Positions 26,942 to 37,321 are shown, counted from the stretch's first letter. The stretch: 64,000 bases of DNA from Alphaproteobacteria bacterium (GCA_002401695.1 NVTV01000004.1:63415-127414), one strand, 5' to 3'. The notes: generated by a model from the letters alone, not told the origin. Numbers and translations: made by a program.

Positions 26942-27898
26942 ATGACAAAATCAGGGCAGAATAATATAGTGACAAATGAATTTAACTTATCAATTGATAC
27001 AGTCATCATTCCTGTCGGGGGGTATGGAACACGCATGGGGGAAACAACCAAAGCAATTCCCAAGGCTTTTCTGCCTGTCGGGGATAAGCCCCTGATTGTG
27101 CATGCGGTTGATGAGGCGATTGCATCGGGGATTAGCGTTGTTATCATTCCTTGTCGCCCCGAGGATGTTGATTTATTCCAAAAGCAATTCTATGGAAATG
27201 GTGATAGAGAGAAAATAATATTGCAAAATAACCGAAACCATCTTTTGGAAGATAAAGTCAGTGGGACATCTGTAGAAATTGTTCCTATCTATGATAAAGA
27301 AGGGCCAGCCTCTACACTTGCGAAACTTGTTAAGGAAAGGGATATAGGCGCGTTTGGTGTTATATTGCCTGATGATCTTATGGTTGATAGCACGCCTGTT
27401 TTAAAGCAGATGATGGATAGTTTCGAGAAGACTAGAATGACAACTGTCGGTGCGCGTCTGGCCAGTCTGGATATTGAAAATCCCAATAATGTTACCTTTG
27501 TGAAAACCAGAATTTTGGATGATGGTACGCATATAACAAACACGATCCAGATTAAGCCCGGAAATGAATCGCCGATCTCTAGCAATGCGACATGTGGGCG
27601 GTATATTTTCGGCGATGATTTTGTGAAAGCTGTTGAGGATTGCGATAAGACAGGCTTAAAGGAAGTGTCCTTTAGTGCAATTATCAGGCACTATGCAAAT
27701 GATGGTGGTGTTGGCGTGACACCATTAAATGATGCGAAGTTTTATGATTGTGGTGATCCTGCCGGATATATGCGCGCGCAAGCGGCCTTTATACCTGCGA
27801 ATATCCTGATGGAAGCCTTTGCAAAGGTTGCCGGTACGCAAACGATTGTGAATCTTGACCTGGACAAAAATCATGATAGCACACTTGATATAGGGTAA
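26942..27898 (+). CDS. Sugar nucleotidyltransferase (GalU/NTP-transferase family)
   Basis: A 318-residue enzyme joining a sugar-1-phosphate to a nucleotide, most like UTP-glucose-1-phosphate uridylyltransferases. The N-terminal signature is PVGGYGTRMGETTKAIPKAFLPVG, followed by PLIVHAVDEA. The metal/nucleotide segment ILPDDLMVD and the KFYDCGDPAGYMRA region near the C-terminus are also GalU-like. AGGGGA precedes the ATG. The gene lies downstream of the repeat-rich leader described separately. Its exact sugar is not readable from sequence. Confidence 0.85.
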   Translation: MTKSGQNNIVTNEFNLSIDTVIIPVGGYGTRMGETTKAIPKAFLPVGDKPLIVHAVDEAIASGISVVIIPCRPEDVDLFQKQFYGNGDREKIILQNNRNHLLEDKVSGTSVEIVPIYDKEGPASTLAKLVKERDIGAFGVILPDDLMVDSTPVLKQMMDSFEKTRMTTVGARLASLDIENPNNVTFVKTRILDDGTHITNTIQIKPGNESPISSNATCGRYIFGDDFVKAVEDCDKTGLKEVSFSAIIRHYANDGGVGVTPLNDAKFYDCGDPAGYMRAQAAFIPANILMEAFAKVAGTQTIVNLDLDKNHDSTLDIG

Positions 27899-28020
27899 TT
27901 GTTTGAGTAAATTCGTGTCCACTTTCAAGTTGTGTTAAATATTTAGGTAATATTATAGATTTTGTATATTGAATTAATGCATGCTATACTTCTTTTATAA
28001 AAATAAATACTTGGATGATA

Positions 28021-29430
28021 ATGAGCGATGAAATTGTAGCGGATACGACAGATCCACCAGATCATGTCGATGTTTCGGGGGAGGGTGATACTGACCCTCG
28101 TGTTAGGCGCGCCTACACAAAAGGCCAGAAAGTCGCAGAAGATGTCGGGAAAAGAACGGCATCAGGCGAGGAATATACTGAACTCATCAGAAAAATTGAT
28201 CCTATAATAAACGTTATGCTTAAGCGTGCGTTTAAAGGTGCTAGTTCCGATATCGGATATAATTCACGAATCAATGGGAAAATGATTAGTGCAAAAAATC
28301 AGGTTATTGGCGCACATCTTAAAGACTCTGATGCTCCGGCGGAGATGGATACGAAGGCTGAGCTTAATGAATATATTAGATCCGGTGAACTTGATCGGCG
28401 GACTTTAGATAAGATTATTAATGTACGACCTGAGCTTGAAGGGTTTTCTCTTGAGGATGCCATGGATTTGGTTAGTGATGGAGATGTTAGTCTGGAAGTT
28501 AGGCAAAAATACTCTGATGCCAATTCGGAAATTTTGTTAGGTGTGGCGTGTACCATGCTGGATAATAACGAAGAGGCCTTAATGGCGGATCACGCGCGTT
28601 TCTATTTGGATCACAGGAGTGTAGATTTTGCTGAAATGGCAGGGGTTAATATTTTCTATGCTCTTGATGATAACCAAACCTATAAAGACTGGGAAAGTGA
28701 AAGACGTTCGGAAATTACGGAGTGTATCGCTACGTCTCCTGAAATTATGAGCTGCTTAAACACTATTCGCTCCGGTAATAATGTGAACAGTATGGAAGAG
28801 GCTGTAGAACAATATGATTTGCGCAGCACCATTGCGAAAGGCATCGCTGATATTTACTCTGAAGTTTATGGTCTGGAAACATTTAACAGAGATGATGTGA
28901 GCGTAAATCACAAATCTTTGGCTGATTTTAGAAGAGAGAATGTAAACGGTGTCGCGTGGAGCACCGAGGCAGGTATTAAAGGGGATGAGGCGGTGATGTT
29001 ATATCATAACCCGTTCCAGCGTCTTATGGTGGGGAGCAATCCTGAAAATACGAACGAAGAGGCGCGCACAAATTTCTTAAGCACGGTTGTTGAGGAAATG
29101 CAGCATACGGCGGATAAGATTTATGGCGATAAACTTGTGAATGGTGATATCTCTGCCGATCATCCTGCGTATGATCATAGTACGGTTATTTTATTGAATG
29201 CGATGAATTTTACGACGCCTTCTATGGATCGTGAGGGCTATGAAATGCAACATATAGAGCGCACGGCGAAAGCTGTCGCGAAAGATGTTACAACTGATGT
29301 TGTGCGTGTGCTGGAGACAACAGGCGTACCCGAAAAGCCCGAAGTTATTGCCGAGACGATTGCACCGGAGGCAATGGAAACGCTTGAAATTTCTGCTGTG
29401 GCTGCTCCGGTTGATGCTCCAAAAATTTAA
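28021..29430 (+). CDS. Hypothetical protein with degenerate metalloprotease-like motif
   Basis: Not recognised as a known family. It is an acidic 469-residue protein with no signal peptide. Near residues 358-362 it reads EEMQH inside a hydrophobic helix, the position a zinc protease would have HExxH, followed about 60 residues later by an IERTA segment that could correspond to a third-ligand helix. The same layout, with an intact HELAH, occurs in the gene at 41030. A C-terminal tail rich in Glu, Ala, Val and Pro ends the protein. ATG 28021 is favoured (GGA at a better distance) over 28015. Confidence 0.65.
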   Translation: MSDEIVADTTDPPDHVDVSGEGDTDPRVRRAYTKGQKVAEDVGKRTASGEEYTELIRKIDPIINVMLKRAFKGASSDIGYNSRINGKMISAKNQVIGAHLKDSDAPAEMDTKAELNEYIRSGELDRRTLDKIINVRPELEGFSLEDAMDLVSDGDVSLEVRQKYSDANSEILLGVACTMLDNNEEALMADHARFYLDHRSVDFAEMAGVNIFYALDDNQTYKDWESERRSEITECIATSPEIMSCLNTIRSGNNVNSMEEAVEQYDLRSTIAKGIADIYSEVYGLETFNRDDVSVNHKSLADFRRENVNGVAWSTEAGIKGDEAVMLYHNPFQRLMVGSNPENTNEEARTNFLSTVVEEMQHTADKIYGDKLVNGDISADHPAYDHSTVILLNAMNFTTPSMDREGYEMQHIERTAKAVAKDVTTDVVRVLETTGVPEKPEVIAETIAPEAMETLEISAVAAPVDAPKI

Positions 29431-29453
29431 GCTATAGTTTTGATTTTGTGAAA

Positions 29454-29900
29454 TCACCCTCTCTGCGCGATGAATGTATCCAGTGCGTTGGCGAAGTTTT
29501 GTCGTTCTTTTTGGCCAAAGCTTTTGGGGCCACCGGTTTCAACGCCGCTGCCGCGTAGGCTGTCCATGAAATCACGCATATCTAGTATTTGCCCGATATT
29601 GTTGCTGTCATAGATACTGCCCCTCGGGTCTAGGGCGATAGAGCCTTTTTTAACCACACGCGCGGCCAGCGGGATATCCGCAGTGATCACTAAATCCTCG
29701 GCTGTGCATTGCAGGGCAATTTCATCATCGGCAATGTCCGGCCCTTCGCCAACCTGTATCATCTCTATATACTCGGAGTGCGGTATATGTAACCGCTGAT
29801 TAGCCACCAGAATGACAGGTATTTTCGTGCGCTCTGCTACGCGGAATAGAATATCCTTGATAACCTTGGGGCAGGCATCTGCATCAACCCATATCTTCAT
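29454..29900 (-). CDS. YaiI/YqxD family (DUF188) protein
   Basis: A 148-residue PIN-like fold protein of unknown function. The signatures are the N-terminal IWVDADACPKVIKDIL, DIADDEIALQ, LVITADIPLAARVVKKGS and the C-terminal GPKSFGQKERQNFANALD. The conserved Asp residues suggest nuclease-like metal binding, which is untested. It converges with the preceding gene; the ribosomal oxygenase gene starts divergently 95 bases away. Confidence 0.93.
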   Translation of the reverse strand: MKIWVDADACPKVIKDILFRVAERTKIPVILVANQRLHIPHSEYIEMIQVGEGPDIADDEIALQCTAEDLVITADIPLAARVVKKGSIALDPRGSIYDSNNIGQILDMRDFMDSLRGSGVETGGPKSFGQKERQNFANALDTFIAQRG

Positions 29901-29995
29901 TTTCTTTTTCCTCTACAGGTCACAATGTTTTCTTTCGCGTTCCCTGCATAATACGTTTATAAGTGCATTCATAAACCAGAATATTGGAAAATCAC

Positions 29996-31165
29996 ATGAT
30001 TTTAGATAAATTCCCGACCGCAGACGCGTTTTATAAGACTTATTGGGATAAAAAGCCCTTTATTGTTCGTAATTTCGTAGATTTTGCGCTAATGGAGACC
30101 TTTGTGGATGGTGATACCATGGCGGGTTTGGCGTTGGAGGAGGATATTAAGTCTCGCATCGTGACCAATGATTCGGCGGGTCAGCAATGGGAATGCGAGC
30201 ATGGCCCCTTTGACGAGAGCCGTTTTTCGGAGCTTGGTGAGCGTGACTGGAGCTTGCTTGTCCAAAATGTTGAGCAATATCACACGGACACCGCCAAGCT
30301 GTTAGAGCATTTTCACTTTTCTCCGCGCTGGTTGCTGGATGATATCATGGTGAGCTATTCCGCCCCGGGGGGCAGTGTGGGGCCGCATACGGATAGTTAC
30401 CACACCTTCCTTATTCAGGGCATTGGCGTGCGTAAATGGAAGTTAAGCGCCGATCCTGTGATGGATAAGAACTATATTGAGGGCATGGATATCAAGGTTC
30501 TTAAAAACGGATTTGAGGGCGAGGAATTTGAGGTACGCATGGGCGATGTGATTTATATCCCGCCTCATTTTGGGCATGAGGGCGTGACGCTGGAAACTGC
30601 GATGACATTTTCTGTTGGTTTTCTGGGGCCGAAAATGTCGGAAATGATGGCTGAATACGCGGCCTATCTGGAGGAAGAAGAGTCTCGTGATAAACGATAC
30701 CTTGGTGAAGGGATGGGCGCGAATGGTGGCGCGTTCTCTATATCACCGCAAGAGCAAAATACGATACGTCACGATTTGATTTTGGCGATTCAATCAGATG
30801 ATTTTTCTCTCTGGATGGCACAATATTTTTCTACCCCGACTTATACGGATATCGAAAATATAGAGCCGTGTGATGAACCGCTTGAAGAGGCAGATATTCT
30901 GGATGCTTTGCAAAAAGGTGAGGCGCTGCACAGGCCGGAACATATAAAGCTTTCCATTACCATCGCGTCTGATGGGGCACTGAATCTTGCGGTGTATGGT
31001 GCAGTGATCTCAAGTGCGCCCGCACATAAGACTCTGATCGAAACGCTTAACCGTAATGAGATTATATCTACAAAAAATCTTGATTCTTTAGGTAAGCAAG
31101 ACGCGGTTATTACATTGATAACACAGCTTTATAATTTGAATGTTTTGTCTTTTGAAGGCCAGTAA
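29996..31165 (+). CDS. JmjC/cupin ribosomal oxygenase (RoxA/YcfD-like)
   Basis: A 2-oxoglutarate and Fe(II) dependent oxygenase of about 389 residues. E. coli YcfD (RoxA) hydroxylates an arginine of ribosomal protein L16. The iron facial triad shows as HTD in GGSVGPHTDSYHTF and the distal His in PPHFGHEG. Beyond the cupin come a dimerisation and a winged-helix-like C-terminal part, as in the family. ATG 29996 gives MILDKFPTADAFY and follows TTGGAAAA; an upstream TTG would add four residues. The substrate is inferred from the family. Confidence 0.88.
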   Translation: MILDKFPTADAFYKTYWDKKPFIVRNFVDFALMETFVDGDTMAGLALEEDIKSRIVTNDSAGQQWECEHGPFDESRFSELGERDWSLLVQNVEQYHTDTAKLLEHFHFSPRWLLDDIMVSYSAPGGSVGPHTDSYHTFLIQGIGVRKWKLSADPVMDKNYIEGMDIKVLKNGFEGEEFEVRMGDVIYIPPHFGHEGVTLETAMTFSVGFLGPKMSEMMAEYAAYLEEEESRDKRYLGEGMGANGGAFSISPQEQNTIRHDLILAIQSDDFSLWMAQYFSTPTYTDIENIEPCDEPLEEADILDALQKGEALHRPEHIKLSITIASDGALNLAVYGAVISSAPAHKTLIETLNRNEIISTKNLDSLGKQDAVITLITQLYNLNVLSFEGQ

Positions 31166-31183
31166 AGACTGATCCTGCGTCTT

Positions 31184-31708
31184 CTATAAATTGGTGACGA
31201 TATCAATCAGCTTGGCGATCGTATTCATGTTTCGCGCCGTACCGTCTTTTGCCATGGGGATTTTGAGTTTTGATTTCCCCATGCCTGCACCGTAATGAAC
31301 ATAAATCTCCCTTTTGCCCAAGCTTAACTCTTCGTCTTTTTGGCCTTTAACATGCTGAAGCGTATCGGCGGGCAAGCATTGGTCAAAGAAAATCGCGACG
31401 TTATGGTTGGGCGCGGCGTTCGGGAAGGGGTTGGCTTTCAACACTTGTGCCATTTCAGCGGGGGTTCTTATGATAACGCCTACGGGCTTTCCTGCGTATT
31501 CTTCCAGACGTGTTGCTAACGCTGCCTGCGCGCTATTGCCGGACATATCCGTTTCAAAGACAACGTTACCGCTGGCAATGTATGTTTTCACTTTTTCAAA
31601 GCCCTCTTCGACACACATGTTCTTAAGCATGGACATCGGTAATTTTCCGGTGCCACCAACGTTTACAGCACGTAAAAGAATGATGAATTTATTTGCAGTG
31701 TTTCCCAT
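31184..31708 (-). CDS. DUF1697 family protein
   Basis: A 174-residue protein of a family with no established function. Signatures are FIILLRAVNVGGTGKLPM at the N-terminus, YIASGNVVFE and the REIYVHYGAGMGKSKL segment, with RNMNTIAKL at the end. It is soluble and cytosolic. It converges with the oxygenase gene; the short hairpin AAGAC/GTCTT between them could be a weak terminator. Confidence 0.9.
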   Translation of the reverse strand: MGNTANKFIILLRAVNVGGTGKLPMSMLKNMCVEEGFEKVKTYIASGNVVFETDMSGNSAQAALATRLEEYAGKPVGVIIRTPAEMAQVLKANPFPNAAPNHNVAIFFDQCLPADTLQHVKGQKDEELSLGKREIYVHYGAGMGKSKLKIPMAKDGTARNMNTIAKLIDIVTNL

Positions 31709-31769
31709 GTTGTGATGTTGGCTTCAAAATATGGGAAAGTCAATATCAAAGGGTTTGCATGAGTGAGCG

Positions 31770-34067
31770 TTAATCTGAAACCTCTACAGTGATTTGAGAC
31801 GGGGGATAGCAGATACCCTCCTGACAGGCTTGCACTTGTATCAGGGCGCGTATTTTTGAGGTCTCTATGGTTTGTTCAGAGTCTATGGTGGCGTTGATCT
31901 CGATTGTATCTTTGTAGACTTGGATCGTGGCGAGCGGTGTCTTGATGGTGTGTGTCTTGGGGTAATCGACCTGCACGGTTGAGCTTTGTTCGCTTTGAAT
32001 ATTAATCACCGTCGGGATCAGAAAATCGAGGCTGGCGGGGTTGGCGTTCAGGTGCCAGCCATCGTCGATCTTGATGGTTATTGTGACGGATTTATGGGTG
32101 TCGGTGGATTGGCTTTGTATGATTTGTGCCTGCACGTTGACTTTATCCTTTGATTGGATAGCGGGGCGTGTGTCATTTGCTGTTGCGCGCGGGGGTGTTA
32201 CCGTGGCCTTAGGGCTTTCTATACGCATCATCGCGTGGATCATGTGGCTGTACATGGTTGGATTGTCGATAATGTTTTGTCCGAAGGCGCTGACCATGTC
32301 GGTGAGTTTATCTTTCCAAATTTGTTCACCGGTTGCTGTATATAAATCAACGAACACATGTGCCATAACCGGATTTCCAGGGGGCAGGGAGCCGGCATCA
32401 TGACCGATTTTAAGACGGATGAGCAGAGCATCCGAATCGTCGCTCATGAAATATGCGCCGGAGGTCTTGTCCAGCAAGTAGAGATCGGCGGTTTCTATCA
32501 GCTGTATAGCGTCGGCTTTGTATGTATCATTCTTTGTCTCGCGGTATAGGGCCATTAATCCCCGCGCCAGCCATGCATAATCTTCCAGAAAAGCATTTTG
32601 ATGCGGCTCACCGTTCATATAAATGCGGTAGAGGCGTCCGTCCTCTTGCTTCATATTATTGAGGATAAATTGTGCGGCTTTTTCGGCGTGCTCCAGATAG
32701 GTCGGATTGTCCAAAACACGCGATGATTCTGCCAGCGCATAAATCATCATACCGTTCCATGCGCTGAGTATTTTCTCATCACGCAATGGCGCTTCACGTT
32801 TTTGGCGCACGGAGAGGAGTTTTCCGAAAATACGATCCAGTGTTTCCGGCGCGGCGTTATCGGGTAAATTTTTGCTACGGTAAAGCACGTCACCGTTGGG
32901 GTGTTTATGTCCTGAAAAGTGCGGCGGGTCTTGTGTTTTATAGGTGGACATTAAGGCGCTGTACTCATTCTCCGCTAAGACTTCCTGTAATTCCGTTTCG
33001 TTCCAAACGTAATACGCGCCCTCAATGGCGTTGGTTTCTGCGTCTTGCGCGCTGTAGAATGCGCCGTCTTTGTCCGTCATATCACGCGCGATATAATCAA
33101 GCAGGCGGGTGAGGGCGTGTTTATAGTGCGGCGCGTTTGTTTCTTCATAAAGCTGCGCCAAGACCAGCGTCATTAAGGCTTGGCTATAGAGCATTTTCTC
33201 AAAATGCGGGATACGCCATTGGGCATCAGTGGCATATCGATGAAACCCGCCGCCTATATGATCATGAATGCCGCCATGTAGCATATTATCAACGGTATTT
33301 TTCACCATCTCCAAGGCTTGTGGCGTTTCAGTGTTACGCGCATGATTCAGTAAGAATAACATCCCCGTTTCCTGTGGGAATTTCATGCCTGTGCCAAAGC
33401 CGCCATTGCGATTATCATAGGCGCGCGTTTTTGCCGCGTAAATCTGTTGCGCAAGGCTGTCGGCAGGCAGACTGGCGAGTAAAGGTTGCTTGCCTGATAA
33501 CGCATGTTTCAGAGCATCCGTCACTTTATTGGCTTGGGCATTGAGTTGTGGGTTTTTGTTTTTCCATCTGTCAGAGATTTGAAGCATCATATCGATCCAA
33601 CGTTTTTTGGGCAGGTAGGTGACGGCGGCAAATGGTTTTAAGTCATGGGTTAAAACCAGATTGTTCGGCCAGCCCCCGCGTCCGGTTATAAGTTGGGTTG
33701 CGGTCATATAGATTTCGTCAATATCGGGGCGTACTTCGCGGTCGATTTTGATATTGATGAAATTCTCATTCATGATCTTTGCGGCATCATCTTGCGTGAA
33801 GACTTCTCGTTCCAATACGTGACACCAGTAACAGGTGGAATATCCTATACTGATCAGGATGGGCTTATTCTCGCGGCGCGCTTTTTCCAGTGCTTCTTCG
33901 CCCCATGGATACCAGTCCACCGGATTATGGGCATGTTGCTGTAAATAGGGGCTGAAAGTGTTTGCCAGATGGTTGGTGTGTTCGAATGTTGTTTCTGCCA
34001 TGATAGGGGGTATCGTAAATAATGTTGCTATAATCAGGGCAGTAATTTTTGCGGGTTTAAAAATCAT
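31770..34067 (-). CDS. Exported DUF255 thioredoxin-like protein fused to a DsbD-alpha domain
   Basis: A 765-residue protein. Order: signal peptide (about 1-24), a thioredoxin-like DUF255 domain with STCYWCHV (Cys79 and Cys82), a long alpha/alpha barrel of the six-hairpin type (about residues 160-640), and a C-terminal domain ending in [12 protein letters not shown]. The last motif matches the DsbD N-terminal (alpha) domain, which shuttles electrons in the periplasm. Family members without the extra domain (YyaL/SSP411) are usually cytosolic and about 650-680 residues. ATG 34067 is chosen: it has GGGGGAAAA upstream and starts the signal peptide. Redox function is inferred. Confidence 0.88.
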   Translation of the reverse strand: MIFKPAKITALIIATLFTIPPIMAETTFEHTNHLANTFSPYLQQHAHNPVDWYPWGEEALEKARRENKPILISIGYSTCYWCHVLEREVFTQDDAAKIMNENFINIKIDREVRPDIDEIYMTATQLITGRGGWPNNLVLTHDLKPFAAVTYLPKKRWIDMMLQISDRWKNKNPQLNAQANKVTDALKHALSGKQPLLASLPADSLAQQIYAAKTRAYDNRNGGFGTGMKFPQETGMLFLLNHARNTETPQALEMVKNTVDNMLHGGIHDHIGGGFHRYATDAQWRIPHFEKMLYSQALMTLVLAQLYEETNAPHYKHALTRLLDYIARDMTDKDGAFYSAQDAETNAIEGAYYVWNETELQEVLAENEYSALMSTYKTQDPPHFSGHKHPNGDVLYRSKNLPDNAAPETLDRIFGKLLSVRQKREAPLRDEKILSAWNGMMIYALAESSRVLDNPTYLEHAEKAAQFILNNMKQEDGRLYRIYMNGEPHQNAFLEDYAWLARGLMALYRETKNDTYKADAIQLIETADLYLLDKTSGAYFMSDDSDALLIRLKIGHDAGSLPPGNPVMAHVFVDLYTATGEQIWKDKLTDMVSAFGQNIIDNPTMYSHMIHAMMRIESPKATVTPPRATANDTRPAIQSKDKVNVQAQIIQSQSTDTHKSVTITIKIDDGWHLNANPASLDFLIPTVINIQSEQSSTVQVDYPKTHTIKTPLATIQVYKDTIEINATIDSEQTIETSKIRALIQVQACQEGICYPPSQITVEVSD

Positions 34068-34092
34068 CTGTGTTTTCCCCCGTGATCCTGCT

Positions 34093-35331
34093 TTAATGCT
34101 GCTCGTTTTGGTAAACATAGTTGAAATAACTATCAATACCGGCATGTATGGCGGCCGCCATCTTTTGTCTGTGGGCATTTTGGTTGAGGAGCGTGGCTTC
34201 CTTTTTATTGGACATGAAGCCTGCCTCAATCAGGATAGAGGGAATGTCAGGGGCTTTTAAAACCGCAAACCCTGCATAGCGATGTGGGTTTTGCAGCGTA
34301 TAAATCTTATGGGCTTTCAATTTAGAGACTAGTTTATTCGCGAAGAATTTTGACTGGTTCATCGTGTCATTCATTAAGAAATCACCCAGAATAAAGGCGA
34401 CTTGCTCGTCTTCAACGCTAAGGCCTACACCGCCAATCAGGTCGGCTTGATTTTCTTTTTCGGCCAGTTTTGCTGTTTGTGCATCGGATGCTTTTTTCGA
34501 TAGAGTATAGACAGATGTGCCGTGGACACTGGGTTTGTGAATGGAGTCGGCATGCAGGGATATAAATAAATCTCCGCCATGTTTGCGTGCGAATTTAACG
34601 CGATTTTTTAGGCGTACAAAAACATCGCGCTCCCGCGTAAGCAGGACACGATATTTACCAGAGGCCAGCAAGCGTTTTCTCAATTGCTTTGCCAGAGCTA
34701 AAACGACGTTTTTTTCGTAAATTCGGCTATGTCCCAAGGCACCAGGATCTTGTCCACCATGACCGGGATCGATAATGATTAATGGCTTCTCGCGCGATGG
34801 ATATAACGGTCTGGCAGTATTGGCAGGTGGGCGGGGAACGGCGGTGTTTTCCGCTGCTGCTGTCTTATTCTTATAATCTTCAACCTTTAGAGTGCCATGA
34901 ATGATGCTTTTTGTGGCGTTGAACTTTTGTGGTGTTGTGATCTTGTAATCAATGACAATACGGTTTTCCTTATTTCCTTGTTTCGGCAGAAGGAATGCGG
35001 ATTGTATGGTGATGGGCTGTTCAAGATCAAAGACAATGCGTGATATCCCAGGGACGAGTTTGCCTTGTCTGATATCGGATATCATTGCCAGTTTTGGTTT
35101 TTGAACGCGCCCTGCCGCCCAATGAAATGTTGGCAAGTCAATAACCATCCTATAGGGAGAGGACAAAACAAAGGCGCGATAATCTGTAACATCACTGATA
35201 TCTAAAACCATTCGTACTTTTCCAGGATGGGCGCCAAAGCGAATTTGCTTGACTTCCAATGCGTGCGCCGCCGTGCTTGTCATGATAAAGACAAGGCAGA
35301 GCAGGGCTTTTAGAAAATGATGGGCGCGCAT
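34093..35331 (-). CDS. N-acetylmuramoyl-L-alanine amidase with AMIN domain (AmiC type)
   Basis: A periplasmic zinc amidase of about 412 residues that cuts peptidoglycan at the stem-peptide link, usually for cell separation. The signal peptide ends near AAHA. An AMIN domain (residues about 25-130, [18 protein letters not shown]) targets the septum. The catalytic domain shows the ligands in [13 protein letters not shown], the Glu in [14 protein letters not shown] and the catalytic [12 protein letters not shown]. The start is set at ATG 35331, where the signal peptide begins; an upstream TTG is less likely. It is 25 bases ahead of the DUF255 gene and probably shares its transcript. Confidence 0.92.
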   Translation of the reverse strand: MRAHHFLKALLCLVFIMTSTAAHALEVKQIRFGAHPGKVRMVLDISDVTDYRAFVLSSPYRMVIDLPTFHWAAGRVQKPKLAMISDIRQGKLVPGISRIVFDLEQPITIQSAFLLPKQGNKENRIVIDYKITTPQKFNATKSIIHGTLKVEDYKNKTAAAENTAVPRPPANTARPLYPSREKPLIIIDPGHGGQDPGALGHSRIYEKNVVLALAKQLRKRLLASGKYRVLLTRERDVFVRLKNRVKFARKHGGDLFISLHADSIHKPSVHGTSVYTLSKKASDAQTAKLAEKENQADLIGGVGLSVEDEQVAFILGDFLMNDTMNQSKFFANKLVSKLKAHKIYTLQNPHRYAGFAVLKAPDIPSILIEAGFMSNKKEATLLNQNAHRQKMAAAIHAGIDSYFNYVYQNEQH

Positions 35332-35466
35332 ATGTAACACGAGGCAGTACTCAGCTTTCAATCATATAAGTTAATTACAAATGACTATACTATGTACCGT
35401 CCTCATAAATACAGAGGTTGTGTTATTTTTATCCATAGCTTCGTGATGTAGGGGGGGATAAAAGGG

Positions 35467-36315
35467 TTATTCAGCGACCTGAAATTCTTTTAGGCAGATA
35501 TAACCATCTTGAATGCTGATAATGATTTCACGGGGGGATGATCGCAGCAGAGTGCCTGTTTCGTGGTTATGCTCTTCTTCCCATGTTGTGAATTGAAATA
35601 CGGCGAGTTTCTGCGTGTCGTTCATATTATTGGTGACTTCTGCGATGACGCCAAAGCGCCCAAAGGCACGTCCCTTTAACCGTAAGTTCTCTGCCGTATC
35701 GTCCCAGTCTAAGTGGCGCATGTCTGTGTCAGGCGTGTTGTAGGAGGATGCATTGTCATTATCTTGGGGGGTTGCATTGTCCCAATATGTTTTGATGTCT
35801 TTGATGATTGTGGATATGGCATTGGGCGCCCGCACGGCAACACGGGCGCTGAGCGTTTCGACGTCTGTGTGTTTATCGATGGGGGTGGCTTCTTGATACA
35901 ATATATCGCCAGCATCAAAATTCTCGACCATTTTATGGACGGTAAAGCCGGCGGCTTCGGGTTCGTGCATAATAATAAAGGGCAATGGCATAATACCGCG
36001 CGCACGGGGGAGGAGGCTTGGGTGTAGGTTAATGCCGTAGGCTTTGTCGGTATTGATTGCGGGTATTTTTTTGGGATATCCTGCGCAGAGAAAAATCTCG
36101 CACCCTTTTTCGATAAGCGTATTAATATCATTTAAGGTGATTGCATGATCGGAAATCGATATTTTGAAATGCGCGGCAAATGCGTTGATCTGTGTATTAG
36201 AGGAAAATACATCGTCGCAAGGAAAGGTGAACATATGGATAATCTCATGCCCATCCGCGATTAACCGCTGGGCGATATCTAATGTATAGTCATAGCCAAT
36301 AAACACAATTTTCAT
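35467..36315 (-). CDS. Formyltransferase family protein
   Basis: A 282-residue protein of the methionyl-tRNA formyltransferase superfamily. The catalytic Asn-x-His shows in INLHPSLLPRARG and the Asp in ENFDAGDIL. The N-terminal fold (MKIVFIGYDYTLDI) is a Rossmann-type one. The downstream part ends in an OB-like domain. Length is shorter than true Fmt (about 310), so it may formylate a sugar nucleotide or other amine rather than tRNA. No adjacent def gene supports an Fmt role. Confidence 0.82.
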   Translation of the reverse strand: MKIVFIGYDYTLDIAQRLIADGHEIIHMFTFPCDDVFSSNTQINAFAAHFKISISDHAITLNDINTLIEKGCEIFLCAGYPKKIPAINTDKAYGINLHPSLLPRARGIMPLPFIIMHEPEAAGFTVHKMVENFDAGDILYQEATPIDKHTDVETLSARVAVRAPNAISTIIKDIKTYWDNATPQDNDNASSYNTPDTDMRHLDWDDTAENLRLKGRAFGRFGVIAEVTNNMNDTQKLAVFQFTTWEEEHNHETGTLLRSSPREIIISIQDGYICLKEFQVAE

Positions 36316-36409
36316 AGCTATGAGTGTGTCAGGAATAATAGGGTCGGATCAAGGAAAAATACAATTTTATACTGTAGAGATTTTGGAAGAGATTTCGAGG
36401 GGATTTTCT

Positions 36410-36808
36410 TTAAGTACCCCGAAATGTATCGAGCAGCTCATCAAACAGCTCTCCTGCTACTTTTATGGTGCTTAAATTCGCTTTATAGGATAAAGCCGCC
36501 AGCTTAATATTCACGATTTCTTCTGCTAAATTGATGTTGGGAACGCCGATCATGCCGTTTTCATCTGTAAAGGGCGAGTCCGGATCATAAGCAGGGGTAA
36601 ATGCCGGCTCTTGCGCAATAAAGTCTGTATGTACACCGCCTATCGCTCCCAAAGCTGTGGATTGCGTGGTGATTGGCGTGTATGGCGCGTGAGCCGTATC
36701 GGTTAGTGAGCCTGTCGTGCTTACATTTGCGATGTTCGAGGCACTGGCATTCAAACGCAATGACGCTGAATTTAACCCTGTTAATGCTATTCCAATGGCA
36801 TTTGTCAT
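36410..36808 (-). CDS. Orphan FlgC-like flagellar rod protein
   Basis: A 132-residue protein of the flagellar basal body rod family, most like a FlgC. The N-terminal GLNSASLRLNASASNIANVSTTG matches the rod signature and the C-terminal segment (LAEEIVNIKLAALSYKANLSTIK) the common C-terminal helix. It is close in length to FlgC. No other flagellar gene is in the window, which is unusual because rod genes are normally clustered. It may be a lone copy, a dispersed one or a specialised paralogue. Confidence 0.8.
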   Translation of the reverse strand: MTNAIGIALTGLNSASLRLNASASNIANVSTTGSLTDTAHAPYTPITTQSTALGAIGGVHTDFIAQEPAFTPAYDPDSPFTDENGMIGVPNINLAEEIVNIKLAALSYKANLSTIKVAGELFDELLDTFRGT

Positions 36809-36880
36809 GTTTTTAGGATACCATATAACCCGTTAAGATGTTATTGATAAGATAATATGGAATTTAAGGGATATTAAATA

Positions 36881-37321
36881 ATGCGTAAATTTAGTTTTTT
36901 AATGGTTTTTGCTGCCATTTCATTGAGTGCCTGTTCGTCAAAGCCGTGGAGTGGTGATGATTTTAAGCCTTACTTGGGTGAAGAACAGATCAGACAGAGT
37001 TCTTTGTGGGAAGGCGATAACTGGACGCCTGAAGATTGGATCAAAGAAGATGGTGATGAAAAACGTGTTATGCATGATCTTTATGCGGCGAATATTGTGG
37101 TAGACCAATATTCGAATAAGGATAATATCCCTGTTTTAGAAGTTGGTGATCAGTTTATGCGTATGTCGGGCATTGATCGTTTCCGCGTTTTGCAATTCAT
37201 GGATCATGTCTTTGAAATCACAGCATCTTCAAAAGATGGCTTGTTTTATGTTCAGTATGATCAAGATGGTGATGATGAAATTGTCGGACTTTATAATAAG
37301 CACGGTTTTCAACGTTATTGA
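36881..37321 (+). CDS. Small lipoprotein, function unknown
   Basis: A 146-residue predicted lipoprotein: a short hydrophobic signal ends in the lipobox LSAC, then a Ser-rich start. The mature part is acidic, with a stretch of Asp, Glu and Trp (WEGDNWTPEDWIKED) and a YDQDGDDE segment. Not a family I recognise. The ATG is 72 bases from the FlgC-like start on the other strand. Confidence 0.75.
   Translation: MRKFSFLMVFAAISLSACSSKPWSGDDFKPYLGEEQIRQSSLWEGDNWTPEDWIKEDGDEKRVMHDLYAANIVVDQYSNKDNIPVLEVGDQFMRMSGIDRFRVLQFMDHVFEITASSKDGLFYVQYDQDGDDEIVGLYNKHGFQRY

Noticed and set aside
26676-26945. Open frame of 89 codons between the GDPD and nucleotidyltransferase genes
   Set aside because: It runs through the dyad repeat, the terminator and the hairpin, has no ribosome site and reads like random sequence.
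34068-34229. N-terminal extension of the DUF255 gene to 34229
   Set aside because: It would overlap the amidase gene, and the signal peptide begins at 34067 with a good ribosome site.
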